Of a stretch of 64,000 nucleotides of DNA, positions 8,414 to 17,769 are shown piece by piece. This stretch comes from Massilia sp. 9I (GTDB lineage: Bacteria; Pseudomonadota; Gammaproteobacteria; Burkholderiales; Burkholderiaceae_D). Numbering within the stretch: position 1 is the first letter of the stretch; the number at the start of each line of letters is the position of its first letter. The position numbers and the translations under genes were made by a program. The stretch lies in contig NZ_LR733275.1 in assembly GCF_902506415.1 (NCBI RefSeq), forward strand, positions 569,651 through 633,650, read 5' to 3'. The notes below the pieces were generated by a model that had not been told where the DNA came from, did no database searches, and saw only the letters and a program-made list of their open reading frames with translations.

Positions 8414-10648
8414 TTAGTTCAGGCTCACCGTCTGGCCGCCCACGGTCACGGTACGCACCGAGCCCGAGGTCCCGACGCTCACGGTCGGCTTCTTGCAGCC
8501 GACGTCGAGCAGCACCAGGTATTCCGCAGTCGCGTTGGCGTCGGCCTTCAGGTAGAAGGCGCCGTGGTCTTCGATCACGTTGGTCTTGGCGCCCGGGCCG
8601 ATCCACTTGGCGAAGTTCGCGTTGGTGTTAATCGAACGCACGCACAGCGACTGCCCGCCCGCCTCCACCTTCACGTTCTGGCCGTTCTCGACCGACATGA
8701 TGGCCGGGGTGTGCATGTTCCACTCGTAGGTGCGGGCCACGGTGCTGGACAGGCGGTCGCGCACCAGGATCGCATTGCCGGCGTTACGCAGGTGCCAGAC
8801 CTGGCGCTTGGCCATGTTCAGCTGGCCGCCATACGACGGGGTCGCATCGCCTTCCGCATAGTCGTAGCTCGGCTGGGCGGTAAAGGCGGTGATCTTGCCG
8901 TTGCGCTGCAGCTGCTCGCGGTAGCCGTTCACCATCTGGCCCTTGCCGCCGTCGAAGGTGATCGCGTTCTGCGAACGGGTCTGGTGGTACCAGTCGGTCC
9001 AGTACGGCGAACCGTACCAGTCATACCAGCCGGCCTTGACCAGTAGCGGCTGGCCGGCGATCGACAGCAGCAGGCCGTTCTGGTCGCCATGGCTGTGGTT
9101 GAACGAGCCGTAGGGGCTGGACTTGAAGAAGGTCGAAATGCGCGCGCTCGAAGCGAGGTTGCTGTGCATCGCGACCCAGCCGACGGTCGGGTAGTACGCC
9201 GAATCCGACGGCGCCTGGTAGACCTTGGTGTCGGCCACCGGCAGCGGGTACTGGGCCTGCAGCAGCGACATCGCGTCTTCCATGCCGGTGGTGTTCTTCA
9301 CGTACCAGGCGGCGCGCGGCGACCACATGCGCGAAGCAAAGGCGCGGAACACACGCGAGTCGGGCTTGGTTTCCGAGGCGTCGCCGAAGGCGTGCACGCG
9401 CGCGCCCGGCGGGGTGAATTCCATCGCGAAGTCGAGGAAGCCGAGGGTCCAGGGCTTGCCGAAGAAGTTCACGCCGGTGGCATGGGTGAGCGGATCCCAC
9501 AGCGCCAGCAGGTAGCCGGCCGCGTATTCGGCGTAGGCGGTGCCGTTGGCATAGCCGCCTTCCGGGCCGCCCCAGGGGTTCGGGCTCAGTGCGTAGGCGC
9601 GGAAGGAGAAGTCGAACCAGGTCTGGGCTTCCGGGATGTCGCCCAGGGTCAGGGTCGAGATCAGCACCAGGAACACCATGCTGGTGTTGCCGTGCGAGTC
9701 GAACGGATACTGGTCGAGGCGGCCGTTGTCGCCGGCCAGGTTGTTATAGATGACGGTGGTGCGGGCCTTGATCGAGCCGAGCCAGCGCGCCTTGCGGGTC
9801 GCGTCCAGCGAGCTGCCGAGCAGGTCGACGGTCTTGGCCAGCCCCCAGGCGATCTGGCGCGTGGCCTGGTCCTGGTTCTCGTAGCTGGTCGGGCCGGTCG
9901 GATTGAGCGCAGCCAGTTCGTCGCCGCGGCGCAGGGCCTCGGTCAGGAAGGCGGCGTCGCCGCGCAGGCGGAAGGCAACGGCCGCCGCTTCCATCTGGCG
10001 GGTGGCTTCGTTGATGCGCTGGCGCACGTCGGTCTGCTGGCTGGCCATGGCGGCGGTCAGCGGCGAAGTGATCACGATCGACCAGCGCGCGTCCGACAGC
10101 GAGGGCACGGCCGTGGTCTGGGCCTTGACTTCGTTGGCCAGGCGGCTCAGGTAGGATTCGAGCGCGGTGCGCTTCTCGTAGTTCCAGGTCGTGGACGGGG
10201 TAAACGAGGCCGGGACCGAACGCGGACGCGGCTTGGCCAGGATGCGGGCGCGCACGGTGGCGTTGTCCGGCACTTCGAACACGTTCGAGCGGCTGGTGAT
10301 CGAGAAGGTGCGCGCGCTCGACCATTCGTTGCTACCCACCGGGCGCACGCGCCAGGTGTAGTTGCCGAGGGCCAGGGCCTTGCTCGGCAGGTACCAGTTG
10401 CGGTCGACCACGACCTTGGTCGGGGTGCCGCCCACCGGCGTGATTTCGAGTTCGTAGGCGGCCGGACCGGTCGCGTGACGGGCCCAGGTGAAGCCCGGCG
10501 GATTCTGCGCCTGCACCTGGTTCATTTCGGGCTTGGCCTGGATGACCAGCGGGTCGGTCGACTGGACCCAGTCGGCACGCGCGTTGACGCTCGCGAACAG
10601 CGAGGCGAATGCGGCGGCCAAGACCAGGCCCTTACGATGAAATTCCAT
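8414..10648 (-). CDS. Secreted heparinase II/III family protein with DUF4962-like N-terminal domain
   Basis: 744 residues. Signal peptide at residues 1-25 (KGLVLAAAFASLFASVNARA). A beta-sandwich domain follows with FTWARHATGPAAYELEITPV and YTWRVRP. Then an alpha/alpha barrel with ENQDQATRQIAWGLAKTVDLL, and the heparinase II/III region with SFNHSHGDQNGLLLSIAG (likely catalytic His) and TRSQNAITFDGG. Predicted to depolymerise or trim a uronic-acid polysaccharide in the periplasm. The ATG at 10648 has GGAG 8-9 nt upstream; the frame extends further but without a plausible signal. Its presence in the EPS locus suggests action on the polymer made here. Confidence 0.88.
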   Translation of the reverse strand: MEFHRKGLVLAAAFASLFASVNARADWVQSTDPLVIQAKPEMNQVQAQNPPGFTWARHATGPAAYELEITPVGGTPTKVVVDRNWYLPSKALALGNYTWRVRPVGSNEWSSARTFSITSRSNVFEVPDNATVRARILAKPRPRSVPASFTPSTTWNYEKRTALESYLSRLANEVKAQTTAVPSLSDARWSIVITSPLTAAMASQQTDVRQRINEATRQMEAAAVAFRLRGDAAFLTEALRRGDELAALNPTGPTSYENQDQATRQIAWGLAKTVDLLGSSLDATRKARWLGSIKARTTVIYNNLAGDNGRLDQYPFDSHGNTSMVFLVLISTLTLGDIPEAQTWFDFSFRAYALSPNPWGGPEGGYANGTAYAEYAAGYLLALWDPLTHATGVNFFGKPWTLGFLDFAMEFTPPGARVHAFGDASETKPDSRVFRAFASRMWSPRAAWYVKNTTGMEDAMSLLQAQYPLPVADTKVYQAPSDSAYYPTVGWVAMHSNLASSARISTFFKSSPYGSFNHSHGDQNGLLLSIAGQPLLVKAGWYDWYGSPYWTDWYHQTRSQNAITFDGGKGQMVNGYREQLQRNGKITAFTAQPSYDYAEGDATPSYGGQLNMAKRQVWHLRNAGNAILVRDRLSSTVARTYEWNMHTPAIMSVENGQNVKVEAGGQSLCVRSINTNANFAKWIGPGAKTNVIEDHGAFYLKADANATAEYLVLLDVGCKKPTVSVGTSGSVRTVTVGGQTVSLN

Positions 10649-10941
10649 GTGGGTACTCCGAGAAAGAAATCTTGAAATCCATGCGCCACGCCGGGAATCC
10701 GACAGGGCTTGAGAGGAACGTTTGCTGCGCATGAGTGCGCTTACTTCACGGGGTTTATGCTACCCCAAAGTAAGTTGAACGCAGGCAAATTCTCCAAAGA
10801 AATCAAAGATTTTTAGCTTGCTTGGCAGAAATCCCACGACAAAAAATCAACTTTTGCCGAACAATATTTTCAGGGTTTTAACGGTTGTAAACCGCCTGAA
10901 AAGACAAAAGGGCAAAGCTGACAATTTGCTATCGAAATTGC
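10649..10941. other. Gene-free 293-bp gap with a stem-loop
   Basis: AT-rich compared with its surroundings. At 10867-10902 the arms TTTTCAGG and CCTGAAAA enclose an inner CGGTT/AACCG stem, about 40 nt after the stop of the GT2 gene. It could be a transcript end or processing site. The rest probably holds a promoter for the secreted heparinase-like gene, but I see no convincing -35/-10 pair. Confidence 0.5.
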
Positions 10942-11739
10942 TCAGGTGGCCGCGACGGCGCGCGACTCGGCCTGCAGTGCGCGCATCCGTTTCAGATAGC
11001 GCAGGCAATAAATGCCGAAAGCCAGTGGCGCCTTGTCCATGTGACGCCGGCGCACATTGAATTCTTCCTGGCGCGCCTTGACCCGGTTGGCCGAGGACAC
11101 GCTGCCTTCATGGTCGCGGAACACGGTGAGCGGCTGGTCGATCATGGCCGGATGCGCCACCGCGCCCAGGCGCAGCCACAGGTCGATGTCCATGGCGTAC
11201 TTGAGCTTTTCGTCGAAGTTGCCGACCCGCTCGAAGGCGGCCTTGCGCACGAACACCGCCGGGTGCGGGATCGAGCTGCGTCCGGCAACAAAGGAACGGT
11301 AGGAAAAGGCCGGCATCGCATACGGCGGCACCATCTTGCCGTCCTTCAGGACCTGGATATTGCCATAGGCCCAATCGACCGGCCTGCCGGCCGCGGCGGC
11401 CTGCTCGAACACGCGCTTGACGGTGGCCAGTACGTCGGGACCGTTGTAGTAGTCGTCCGAATGGAGGTGGGCGATGTATTCGCCCTGGGCGGCCTCGATG
11501 CCCTGGTTCATGGCGCGGCTGATGCCGCCGCCGACGTCGCGCAGCACCCGCTTCTTGCCCGGCTGGTCCGCCAGGTAAGCGGCAATCATGTCGAGGGTGC
11601 CGTCGGTGGAGCCGCCGTCCACGAAGATGTGTTCGAAGTCCTGGCAGGTCTGCGACTGCACCGAGGCCAGCGTGTCAGCCAGCGTGGCGGCGCTGTTCCA
11701 GGTGCACGTAACGATCGAAAAGGTTGGTTTGCTCTGCAT
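10942..11739 (-). CDS. Glycosyltransferase family 2 (GT-A fold)
   Basis: 265 residues, starting MQSKPTFSIVTCTWNSAATL. It shows FVDGGSTDGTLDMI and the metal-binding DXD-like HLHSDDYYNG, plus PHPAVFVRKAAFERVGNFDE, typical of GT2 enzymes of polysaccharide clusters. The ATG at 11739 has GGAG 5 nt upstream and overlaps the end of the upstream GT4 gene by 65 nt, so translation is probably coupled. Predicted to add one sugar to the lipid-linked unit in the cytoplasm. Confidence 0.9.
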   Translation of the reverse strand: MQSKPTFSIVTCTWNSAATLADTLASVQSQTCQDFEHIFVDGGSTDGTLDMIAAYLADQPGKKRVLRDVGGGISRAMNQGIEAAQGEYIAHLHSDDYYNGPDVLATVKRVFEQAAAAGRPVDWAYGNIQVLKDGKMVPPYAMPAFSYRSFVAGRSSIPHPAVFVRKAAFERVGNFDEKLKYAMDIDLWLRLGAVAHPAMIDQPLTVFRDHEGSVSSANRVKARQEEFNVRRRHMDKAPLAFGIYCLRYLKRMRALQAESRAVAAT

Positions 11740-12940
11740 ACAACTCCAGTAAGCGAGGGAGAAGGCGCCCGGCATCGGCGCCGAAGCTCGGCGCCGGCGC
11801 GACCTGGCGCGGTGGCTCGGCGAGCTGGGCGCGCACGCGCTCGACCAGCTCGTCCATGGTGTCGGCCAGTTGCAGCTGGCCGTCGTATTGTTGATAAGCG
11901 GCCAGCTCGGGCGTGCCGCCGCGCGCCAGCGCCACGCACTGGCGGCCCAGCGCCAGCGCTTCCAGCACCGTGGTGCTGCAGGCTTCCTCGCACAGCGAGG
12001 GCACCACGCACAGGTGGGCGCGCGCGCTCAGGGCGAGGGCTGCGTCGTAGTCCTGCCAGCCGAGGAACTCCACCTGCGGGCTTGCATGGCGCGCCTGCAG
12101 GGTGGCCAGCAGCGGGCCGTCGCCGGCAATCGTCAGGCGCGCGTGCGGCGGGAGCCGTCCTTCGCTGGCAGCCAGGAATTCGCCGAAGCCCTTACCCGCA
12201 TCGACGCGGCCGACCAGCACCACTTCGCCCGGCGTCGGCGCCGGCGCGCGCTGCGCCGCGCCCAGAAGGCGCGGATAGTCGACGAAGTTGTGGATCACGC
12301 GGCAGCGCGACAAGTCGGCATCCGGCACCGCGCGCAGGAACTGGCGGCGCAGGAAGCCGGAGACGAACACCGTCTTGTGGCGGGCAAAGGCGCGCGCGGT
12401 CTGGCTGCGGTAGCCGTTGACGGCGATCGCGGTCACGGTCTTGCGCATGCCGCCCGCCTGCCTGGTAATGCAGGCGGAACAGTCGCCCGGCACCAGGTTG
12501 TCGCACACGGCGTCGTCGCGGAAGCGCAAATGGGTCAGGCATTCGCTGCCCTGGTCGTGGCGCGTCTGCACATAATTGATGCCCTCCTCCACGTGCAGGC
12601 CGACCATGGGAACGTGGCCGTGGTAGTGCACCACGTCGAAACCGGGCGCGTGCTGGTTGATCGCGCTCGCGATCTTGCGCGCAAAGTAAGGACGCTTGAG
12701 CGGGTTGAACACGCCCAGCTGCAGCTCCTTCCATCCCGGCCGGGCGTAGTCGAAGCCGGGACGGAAATGGCCGCGAAAGCCGATCTGCTCGGCGCAGCGC
12801 TCCAGGCCACGGTCGTTTCGGCCGAGGATCTCGACGTCGTGGCCTTCGGCCAGCAGGCGGTTGGCAAGCGTGACCACGTGCTTGCCGAGGCCGCCGACCT
12901 TGTCGCCCGGTAGATCTTCCGACACCATCAGGATGCGCAT
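11675..12940 (-). CDS. Glycosyltransferase family 4 with a cysteine-containing insertion
   Basis: 421 residues. The start MRILMVSEDLPGDKVGGLGKHV is the GT-B acceptor loop. VVLVGRVDAGKGFGEFL and EEACSTTVLEALALGRQ form the donor site. Between them, about residues 140-160, sits a cysteine cluster (CDNLVPGDCSAC) that could bind metal or form disulfides; similar clusters occur in some GT4 enzymes. It lies 106 bp after the flippase gene and overlaps the following GT2 gene. Confidence 0.9.
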   Translation of the reverse strand: MRILMVSEDLPGDKVGGLGKHVVTLANRLLAEGHDVEILGRNDRGLERCAEQIGFRGHFRPGFDYARPGWKELQLGVFNPLKRPYFARKIASAINQHAPGFDVVHYHGHVPMVGLHVEEGINYVQTRHDQGSECLTHLRFRDDAVCDNLVPGDCSACITRQAGGMRKTVTAIAVNGYRSQTARAFARHKTVFVSGFLRRQFLRAVPDADLSRCRVIHNFVDYPRLLGAAQRAPAPTPGEVVLVGRVDAGKGFGEFLAASEGRLPPHARLTIAGDGPLLATLQARHASPQVEFLGWQDYDAALALSARAHLCVVPSLCEEACSTTVLEALALGRQCVALARGGTPELAAYQQYDGQLQLADTMDELVERVRAQLAEPPRQVAPAPSFGADAGRLLPRLLELYAEQTNLFDRYVHLEQRRHAG

Positions 12941-13046
12941 GACATTCTCCGCAAGCTCGTTGTTCCTTTCACCTTCGGCAGATTCCTTTCACATCAGTTC
13001 CATGTTTATCGAAGCATCGTGGCCGGCCAGGCCTCAGCCGGCAGCC

Positions 13047-14567
13047 CTAGCCGGTCACTTGCCAGCGCGCCCAGCCCGCCTTCAGGCGCTCCCAGGCCAT
13101 CAAGCGGTCTTCGCGCTCTATCACGAACAGCGCACCGTGCACGCCCAGCAGCAGCGTGGTCACCGTAAGGATGAACAGGAAGTCCCAGGCGCCGCGGTCG
13201 AACAGCTGCTCGGCGGCGGTGGCCGCCATCGCCACCAGCGCCACCCCGGCCAGGCCGGGCGCATAGCCCTGGCTGAACAGGCGGGCGAGCGTGGTCGGCA
13301 CCGTCCGTCCATGCACGTAGCCCAGGAAGACGCAGGTGAAGAACAGCGAGCCGATCAGGTGTCCCCAGGCGGCGCCATCGATGCCCCAGCCGGCCACGCC
13401 GACCCAGACGATGCCCAGGCCGGCAAGGGCGCGGGTGACGGCGAACAGGCCGGACACGCGCGGGTGGCCCATGCCGTCGTTCACCAGGGAAGGCAGGCTG
13501 GTGAGCGAATCGATGAACTGCGACAGCGCCATCACGGCCAGCACGGTGGCGCCGTTGCGCGCAAATTCCTCGTTCATCCAGTAGCCGAGGATCTGGTGCG
13601 CGAACACCGCCACCAGCACCAGGATCGCGGCGTTCAGGAACACCACGTAGCGCGTGGCCTTCAGGTAGGCCCGGTCCAGGCGCGCCAGCTCGCCGCTTGC
13701 CGCCAGCGCGCTGGCGGCAGGGAAGAACACGCCGGACAGGCGGAATGTCAGGCTCAGCACGCGATTGGCGAGCGTGGCCGCCACCGTGAAATAGGCCAGT
13801 CCGGTGACCCCGACCAGGGCGCCGATGATCAGCTTGTCGGCGTGGGCATAGGACAGCGTGGCAAAGCGCGACAGGAAGGAGTAGGCCGAAAAGCCGAGCA
13901 GCGCGTTGCGGAAACTGCTGCCGGGCCAGCGCCAGCGCATGCCGGGCAGCAGGCGCCGGATCGCGCCCCACAGGATCACGCAGTGGATGCTGCTGGCAAC
14001 GACGCGCAGAAGGATCACCTCGAACAGGCCGAAGCCGAGCAGCAGCACGCCGACCGTGGCGAGCGGCACCAGGGTGCCGAACACCATCTCCAGGCGCGCC
14101 GAGATGTCGTAGCGCATCAGCGACTGCGGCACGCTGTTCAAATAGCTCTGCAGCTGGCCGGCCAGGAAACCGAGCGCCGCCAGGCGCAAGGTAGCGGTGG
14201 CTTCCGGCACCAGCCCCTGCGGCACGGCGAACACGCCGCCCACCAGCCAGGCAGCGCCCAGGAACAGGCCCAGCGCGCCCAGCAGGCCGATGCCGGCGTA
14301 GGTCGCCAGGCCGAAAGAAATGGTTTCGAAGATGCGCTGGTCGTCCTTGCGCGCATTGTGCTCGGCGATGTACTTGACCGAACCGGCGGTGACGTTGATG
14401 TCGATGACGGCAAAATAGCCGACGATGGCCGTGACCAGCGAGTACACGCCGTAGCTGGCGTCGCCCAGGCCCTTGACCACCAGGGGCACGGTGCCGAGCA
14501 TCACCAGCGCCGGGATGGCCGCGCCGAGCAGGTTCGACCAGGCGTTGCGGACGAGACGCAGGTTCAT
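13047..14567 (-). CDS. Wzx-like oligosaccharide flippase
   Basis: 506 residues and about 12-14 hydrophobic helices, starting MNLRLVRNAWSNLLGAAIPALV, the usual start of polysaccharide transporters of the MOP superfamily. It should move the lipid-linked repeat unit from the inner to the outer leaflet of the inner membrane. Its ATG overlaps the stop of the polymerase gene (TGATG), so the two are translationally coupled. Assignment rests on topology, N-terminal motif and context. Confidence 0.88.
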   Translation of the reverse strand: MNLRLVRNAWSNLLGAAIPALVMLGTVPLVVKGLGDASYGVYSLVTAIVGYFAVIDINVTAGSVKYIAEHNARKDDQRIFETISFGLATYAGIGLLGALGLFLGAAWLVGGVFAVPQGLVPEATATLRLAALGFLAGQLQSYLNSVPQSLMRYDISARLEMVFGTLVPLATVGVLLLGFGLFEVILLRVVASSIHCVILWGAIRRLLPGMRWRWPGSSFRNALLGFSAYSFLSRFATLSYAHADKLIIGALVGVTGLAYFTVAATLANRVLSLTFRLSGVFFPAASALAASGELARLDRAYLKATRYVVFLNAAILVLVAVFAHQILGYWMNEEFARNGATVLAVMALSQFIDSLTSLPSLVNDGMGHPRVSGLFAVTRALAGLGIVWVGVAGWGIDGAAWGHLIGSLFFTCVFLGYVHGRTVPTTLARLFSQGYAPGLAGVALVAMAATAAEQLFDRGAWDFLFILTVTTLLLGVHGALFVIEREDRLMAWERLKAGWARWQVTG

Positions 14568-16033
14568 CAGGCGGGCACCAGGTGGGGACGCGGCATATAG
14601 GGCTTGAGCGCAGGCTTCACTGCCGGCGCCGCCTTGGACACCGCCACCGCCAGGTAAGGCAAGGCCAGGCAGATGGCCAGCATCTGCGTGGTGCGCACCT
14701 GCGGGAACGGGGTGCCGATCAGGAAGTCGGGAATCATGAAGGCGATCCCTGCCACCCCGGCCGTGGCCACGCCCAGCAGTTCAGGCGGCAATTGCTTGAG
14801 CGCGCGGCGCGCGAACAGCACGAAGGTGATGATGGTGCCGAACAGCAGGAAGGTGCCGACCAGGCCGCTCTTGAGCGCGATGTGCAGCGCCCCGCTATGC
14901 AGGAACAGGCCGCCGTCCGGGTTGTTCTGCCAGCTGATGTACTGGTAGCCCGTGTAGCGGCCCCAGGTGCCGATGCCGGTGAGCGGATTCGACAGGAAGT
15001 CGGCCAGCGCGAACTTCAGTTCCATCACCCGCTCGCTCTCGGGACCGAAGCGCTTCGATTGCATGTCGTACACCAGGCTCGACAGCCCTCCTCCGGCGCC
15101 CTTGGTCTGCGACAGGCGCTGCACCGCGACATAGGCCAGCGCCGCGCCGACCACCGGCAGGCCGGCCGTCATCACTTGCATGCGGCGCTTGATCGGGAAC
15201 CGCATCATGATGATCAGGAAGGCCAGCATGAAGCCGATCCAGGCGCTGCGGCGGTAAGAGAGCAGGATGCACATCGCGGTCGACACCAGGGTCATCCATT
15301 CGATGGTGCGCCAGAACTTCGGGCGGTCGGTCTTGACCGTCTGGAACAGGTGCACGGCCGCGATGGCGAAGGCGATGGTGCAGACCAGGCTGTCGTTGAT
15401 GTCGAAGAAGGTCAGGCGGATCTTGATCGCGTTCAGGTTGGCGTAGACGTTGTTCGGGTCCCCCCCGAAGGCGGCCCAGCGCACCAGCCCGAACAGCGAG
15501 CGGCACAGGCCGACGATCAGGATGAAGTGGGTCAGCTCCTGCAGGTGCTCACGGGTACGGAATGACAGCAGCATCAGCGAGATCAGCGGCGCCATCCAGA
15601 TGATGTTCGAGAAGCCCTGCGGGGTCAGCGACTCCTTTACGGAGACGCCGTTCATCAGGCCGACGCCGACGTGGGCGGCCAGCAGCACCAGCCAGGCCCA
15701 GAACCAGGGCCGCAGGTTGCAGGCCGGAGTCGGGTAGCGCTGGAAAGTAGCGGCGACCCGGGCGCAGGCCCAGGCGCCCAGCACGTACCACAACACCAGG
15801 CCGAACAGCAGCACGCCAGAGCCGCGGCTGTAGATGCTGCGGCTGGCGAAGATCGCCATGTTGCCGTAGCTGGTGGAGTTCATGCAGAAGTACACCGCCA
15901 GGTAGGGATAGACCAGGAAGCGTGGCCAGACGATGCCGATGCCGATCCCCGCGACGGCGGCCACCGACAGGCCGATGACGAAGGCCCAGGGCAGCGAGTA
16001 ATAGACGTACGGGATGATCGCGTTGATGTTCAT
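14567..16033 (-). CDS. Wzy-like EPS polymerase / O-antigen ligase family membrane protein
   Basis: 488 residues, about 11-12 membrane helices, with a large periplasmic loop near residues 300-370. That loop contains the characteristic PLTGIGTWGRYTGYQ...HSGALHIALKSGLVG, as in O-antigen ligase/polymerase proteins, and YRRSAWIGFMLAF lies before it. Predicted to join flipped repeat units into polymer at the periplasmic face. It lies between epsI (26-bp gap) and the flippase (1-nt overlap). Confidence 0.87.
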   Translation of the reverse strand: MNINAIIPYVYYSLPWAFVIGLSVAAVAGIGIGIVWPRFLVYPYLAVYFCMNSTSYGNMAIFASRSIYSRGSGVLLFGLVLWYVLGAWACARVAATFQRYPTPACNLRPWFWAWLVLLAAHVGVGLMNGVSVKESLTPQGFSNIIWMAPLISLMLLSFRTREHLQELTHFILIVGLCRSLFGLVRWAAFGGDPNNVYANLNAIKIRLTFFDINDSLVCTIAFAIAAVHLFQTVKTDRPKFWRTIEWMTLVSTAMCILLSYRRSAWIGFMLAFLIIMMRFPIKRRMQVMTAGLPVVGAALAYVAVQRLSQTKGAGGGLSSLVYDMQSKRFGPESERVMELKFALADFLSNPLTGIGTWGRYTGYQYISWQNNPDGGLFLHSGALHIALKSGLVGTFLLFGTIITFVLFARRALKQLPPELLGVATAGVAGIAFMIPDFLIGTPFPQVRTTQMLAICLALPYLAVAVSKAAPAVKPALKPYMPRPHLVPA

Positions 16034-16059
16034 TGCTTGGTAATTGCCTTATCTCTGCC

Positions 16060-16815
16060 CTAGCCTGCCTTGTGCGGCACTGCCGCGGGCGCGTGCGCCT
16101 GTGCCGCCCCGGCTGCCGCATCGGGCGCCGGAGCCAGGCCGGCGCCAAGCAGGCGGCTGCGGTCGCGCGGCGCCATCGTGCCCAGCATCTCGCCCACGAA
16201 GCGGTCCTGCACCTGGTAGGCCTGGGCGTCGTTGGCCTGGATGGTCGAGACCCGCACCAGCATGCCGTCCGGGATCTCGCCCGACAGGCCATAGGCCAGG
16301 CGGCGCAGCTTCTGCTGGATGCCGGCGCGGGCGGCGTGCTCGCCGATCGTGATCCAGTAGGTGATCGGCTCGTTGCGCTCGTGCAGTTTCGCCACCAGGC
16401 GCTTGACCGGCAGCTCGCCGAAGCGGGTCGGCAGCGCGCCCTCGTCTTCCTTCACCATCTGGAAGCCCTGGGCCACGTAGCAGACTTCGGGCAGGTGCAG
16501 CTGCAGCGCCTTGCTCTGGTCGCCGCCATAGGCGATCGACAGCATCACGCGCTGCCCTTCGCTGTTGACGTAGGTGCGCGACAGGGTCTGGTCATAGATC
16601 TTTTCCAGCACGCTCTGCTGCTCGGGATCGGGCGTGAGCGGCACCACCGAGGGGTCGATGCGCCAGTCGCCGAAGCGCTGCGGGATCATCTGCTCCAGGC
16701 TGAACTGCTCGTGGGCCTGCGGCACCCGCGCCTTGGGCGTGAGCGCGCCGGTCAGCGCCGAGGTGGCGGCCATGGCCACGCCCAGCACCAGGCTGATTGC
16801 GAAACGGCGGTTCAT
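16060..16815 (-). CDS. epsI: EpsI, exosortase-B-associated protein
   Basis: 251 residues. An N-terminal membrane anchor (RRFAISLVLGVAMAATSAL) is followed by a periplasmic domain with IPQRFGDWRIDP, QTLSRTYVNSEGQRVMLSIAYG and LHLPEVCYVAQGFQ, the signature of the EpsI family that always accompanies or is fused to exosortases. The C-terminal 35 residues are Ala/Pro-rich. The ATG overlaps the exosortase stop by 4 nt. Exact biochemical role is unknown; it is thought to assist the exosortase or polymer assembly. Confidence 0.92.
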   Translation of the reverse strand: MNRRFAISLVLGVAMAATSALTGALTPKARVPQAHEQFSLEQMIPQRFGDWRIDPSVVPLTPDPEQQSVLEKIYDQTLSRTYVNSEGQRVMLSIAYGGDQSKALQLHLPEVCYVAQGFQMVKEDEGALPTRFGELPVKRLVAKLHERNEPITYWITIGEHAARAGIQQKLRRLAYGLSGEIPDGMLVRVSTIQANDAQAYQVQDRFVGEMLGTMAPRDRSRLLGAGLAPAPDAAAGAAQAHAPAAVPHKAG

Positions 16816-17768
16816 GTGGCCTCCTTTAGGACTGTCGGGCGCCCGCCGCGCGGGCCGCCGTCATTGCCGCCTTCGCGCCGCTTGATCCACCATTGCAGGC
16901 CGTTGTCGACCGCCAGGATCAGCACCAGCGCGGTGATGAACAGGACCATGCCGGCAAAGCCGTGCAGGAAGCCCTGCCCGGCCGCGTCGCCGTAGTAATA
17001 GGTGATCAGGGTCAGGGTGATCACGCGGATGACGTTGGCCGAGAACGAGATCGGGACGATCAGGATCGCCAGCGTGATGTTGCGGAAGGCCGAGGGGTGG
17101 CGCATCAGGTTCAGGTAGAACAGGCCGAGCGCTTCCAGCGTCAGGAGGGTCTGCAGGCCGGCGCAGGCATCGGCCACCAGCAGCTGGTACTGGCCGATCT
17201 GCAGCACCACGCCGGAACGCGAGATCGGGTAGCCCAGCGCGAACAGGATGTGCTCGACGGCCCAGGACACCGCCATCTTCATCGGCATCGTCACCGCCGC
17301 CACCAGTTCGCTGGGCAGCGGCACCATGAACAGCATGAAGAAGAAGGGGAACCACAGCACGCGCAGGGCGCGGCCGCCGAACTTGAGCAGCACCACGGCC
17401 GCCGCCACCACCAGGATCGAGGCGACCTCGAACATGAGGATTTTCTGCGAGCGGCCCAGCAGGTGGAACATCAGGCCCACGGCCAGCACCGGCCAGCCGG
17501 TCCAGCTGCCGACGGGCGTGCTGCCTACCGCCGCCATCATTTCCGGCCACTTGCGCCAGATCAGCCAGATTGCCAGGAAGAAGATGATCGGGCCGTGTCC
17601 CTGCTCTTCGCCGATCCAGGCGCCGGTGAACAGGTCGTAGAAGGTCGGTCCGAACAGGATCGCCAGGCCGGCGATGACGGGCCACCATTCAGGCAGCGCG
17701 CCGCGCAATGCGCCCGTCCAGTCTTGCGGCATGCCTGCCGCGCTCTCCTTGCGTGCCGCCGTCGCCAT
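16812..17768 (-). CDS. xrtB: Exosortase B (EpsH-type transpeptidase)
   Basis: 318 residues, about eight membrane helices. The presumed catalytic triad is visible: Cys202 in VADACAGLQTLLTL, Arg248 in SANVIRVITL and His269 in FLHGFAGM. Exosortases are thought to cleave PEP-CTERM sorting signals and attach proteins to the envelope or to EPS. The ATG at 17768 has GGAG 8 nt upstream and lies 1 nt after the epsG stop; the longer open frame upstream is a shadow of epsG. No PEP-CTERM substrate is encoded in this window. Confidence 0.93.
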   Translation of the reverse strand: MATAARKESAAGMPQDWTGALRGALPEWWPVIAGLAILFGPTFYDLFTGAWIGEEQGHGPIIFFLAIWLIWRKWPEMMAAVGSTPVGSWTGWPVLAVGLMFHLLGRSQKILMFEVASILVVAAAVVLLKFGGRALRVLWFPFFFMLFMVPLPSELVAAVTMPMKMAVSWAVEHILFALGYPISRSGVVLQIGQYQLLVADACAGLQTLLTLEALGLFYLNLMRHPSAFRNITLAILIVPISFSANVIRVITLTLITYYYGDAAGQGFLHGFAGMVLFITALVLILAVDNGLQWWIKRREGGNDGGPRGGRPTVLKEAT

Positions 17769-17769
17769 C

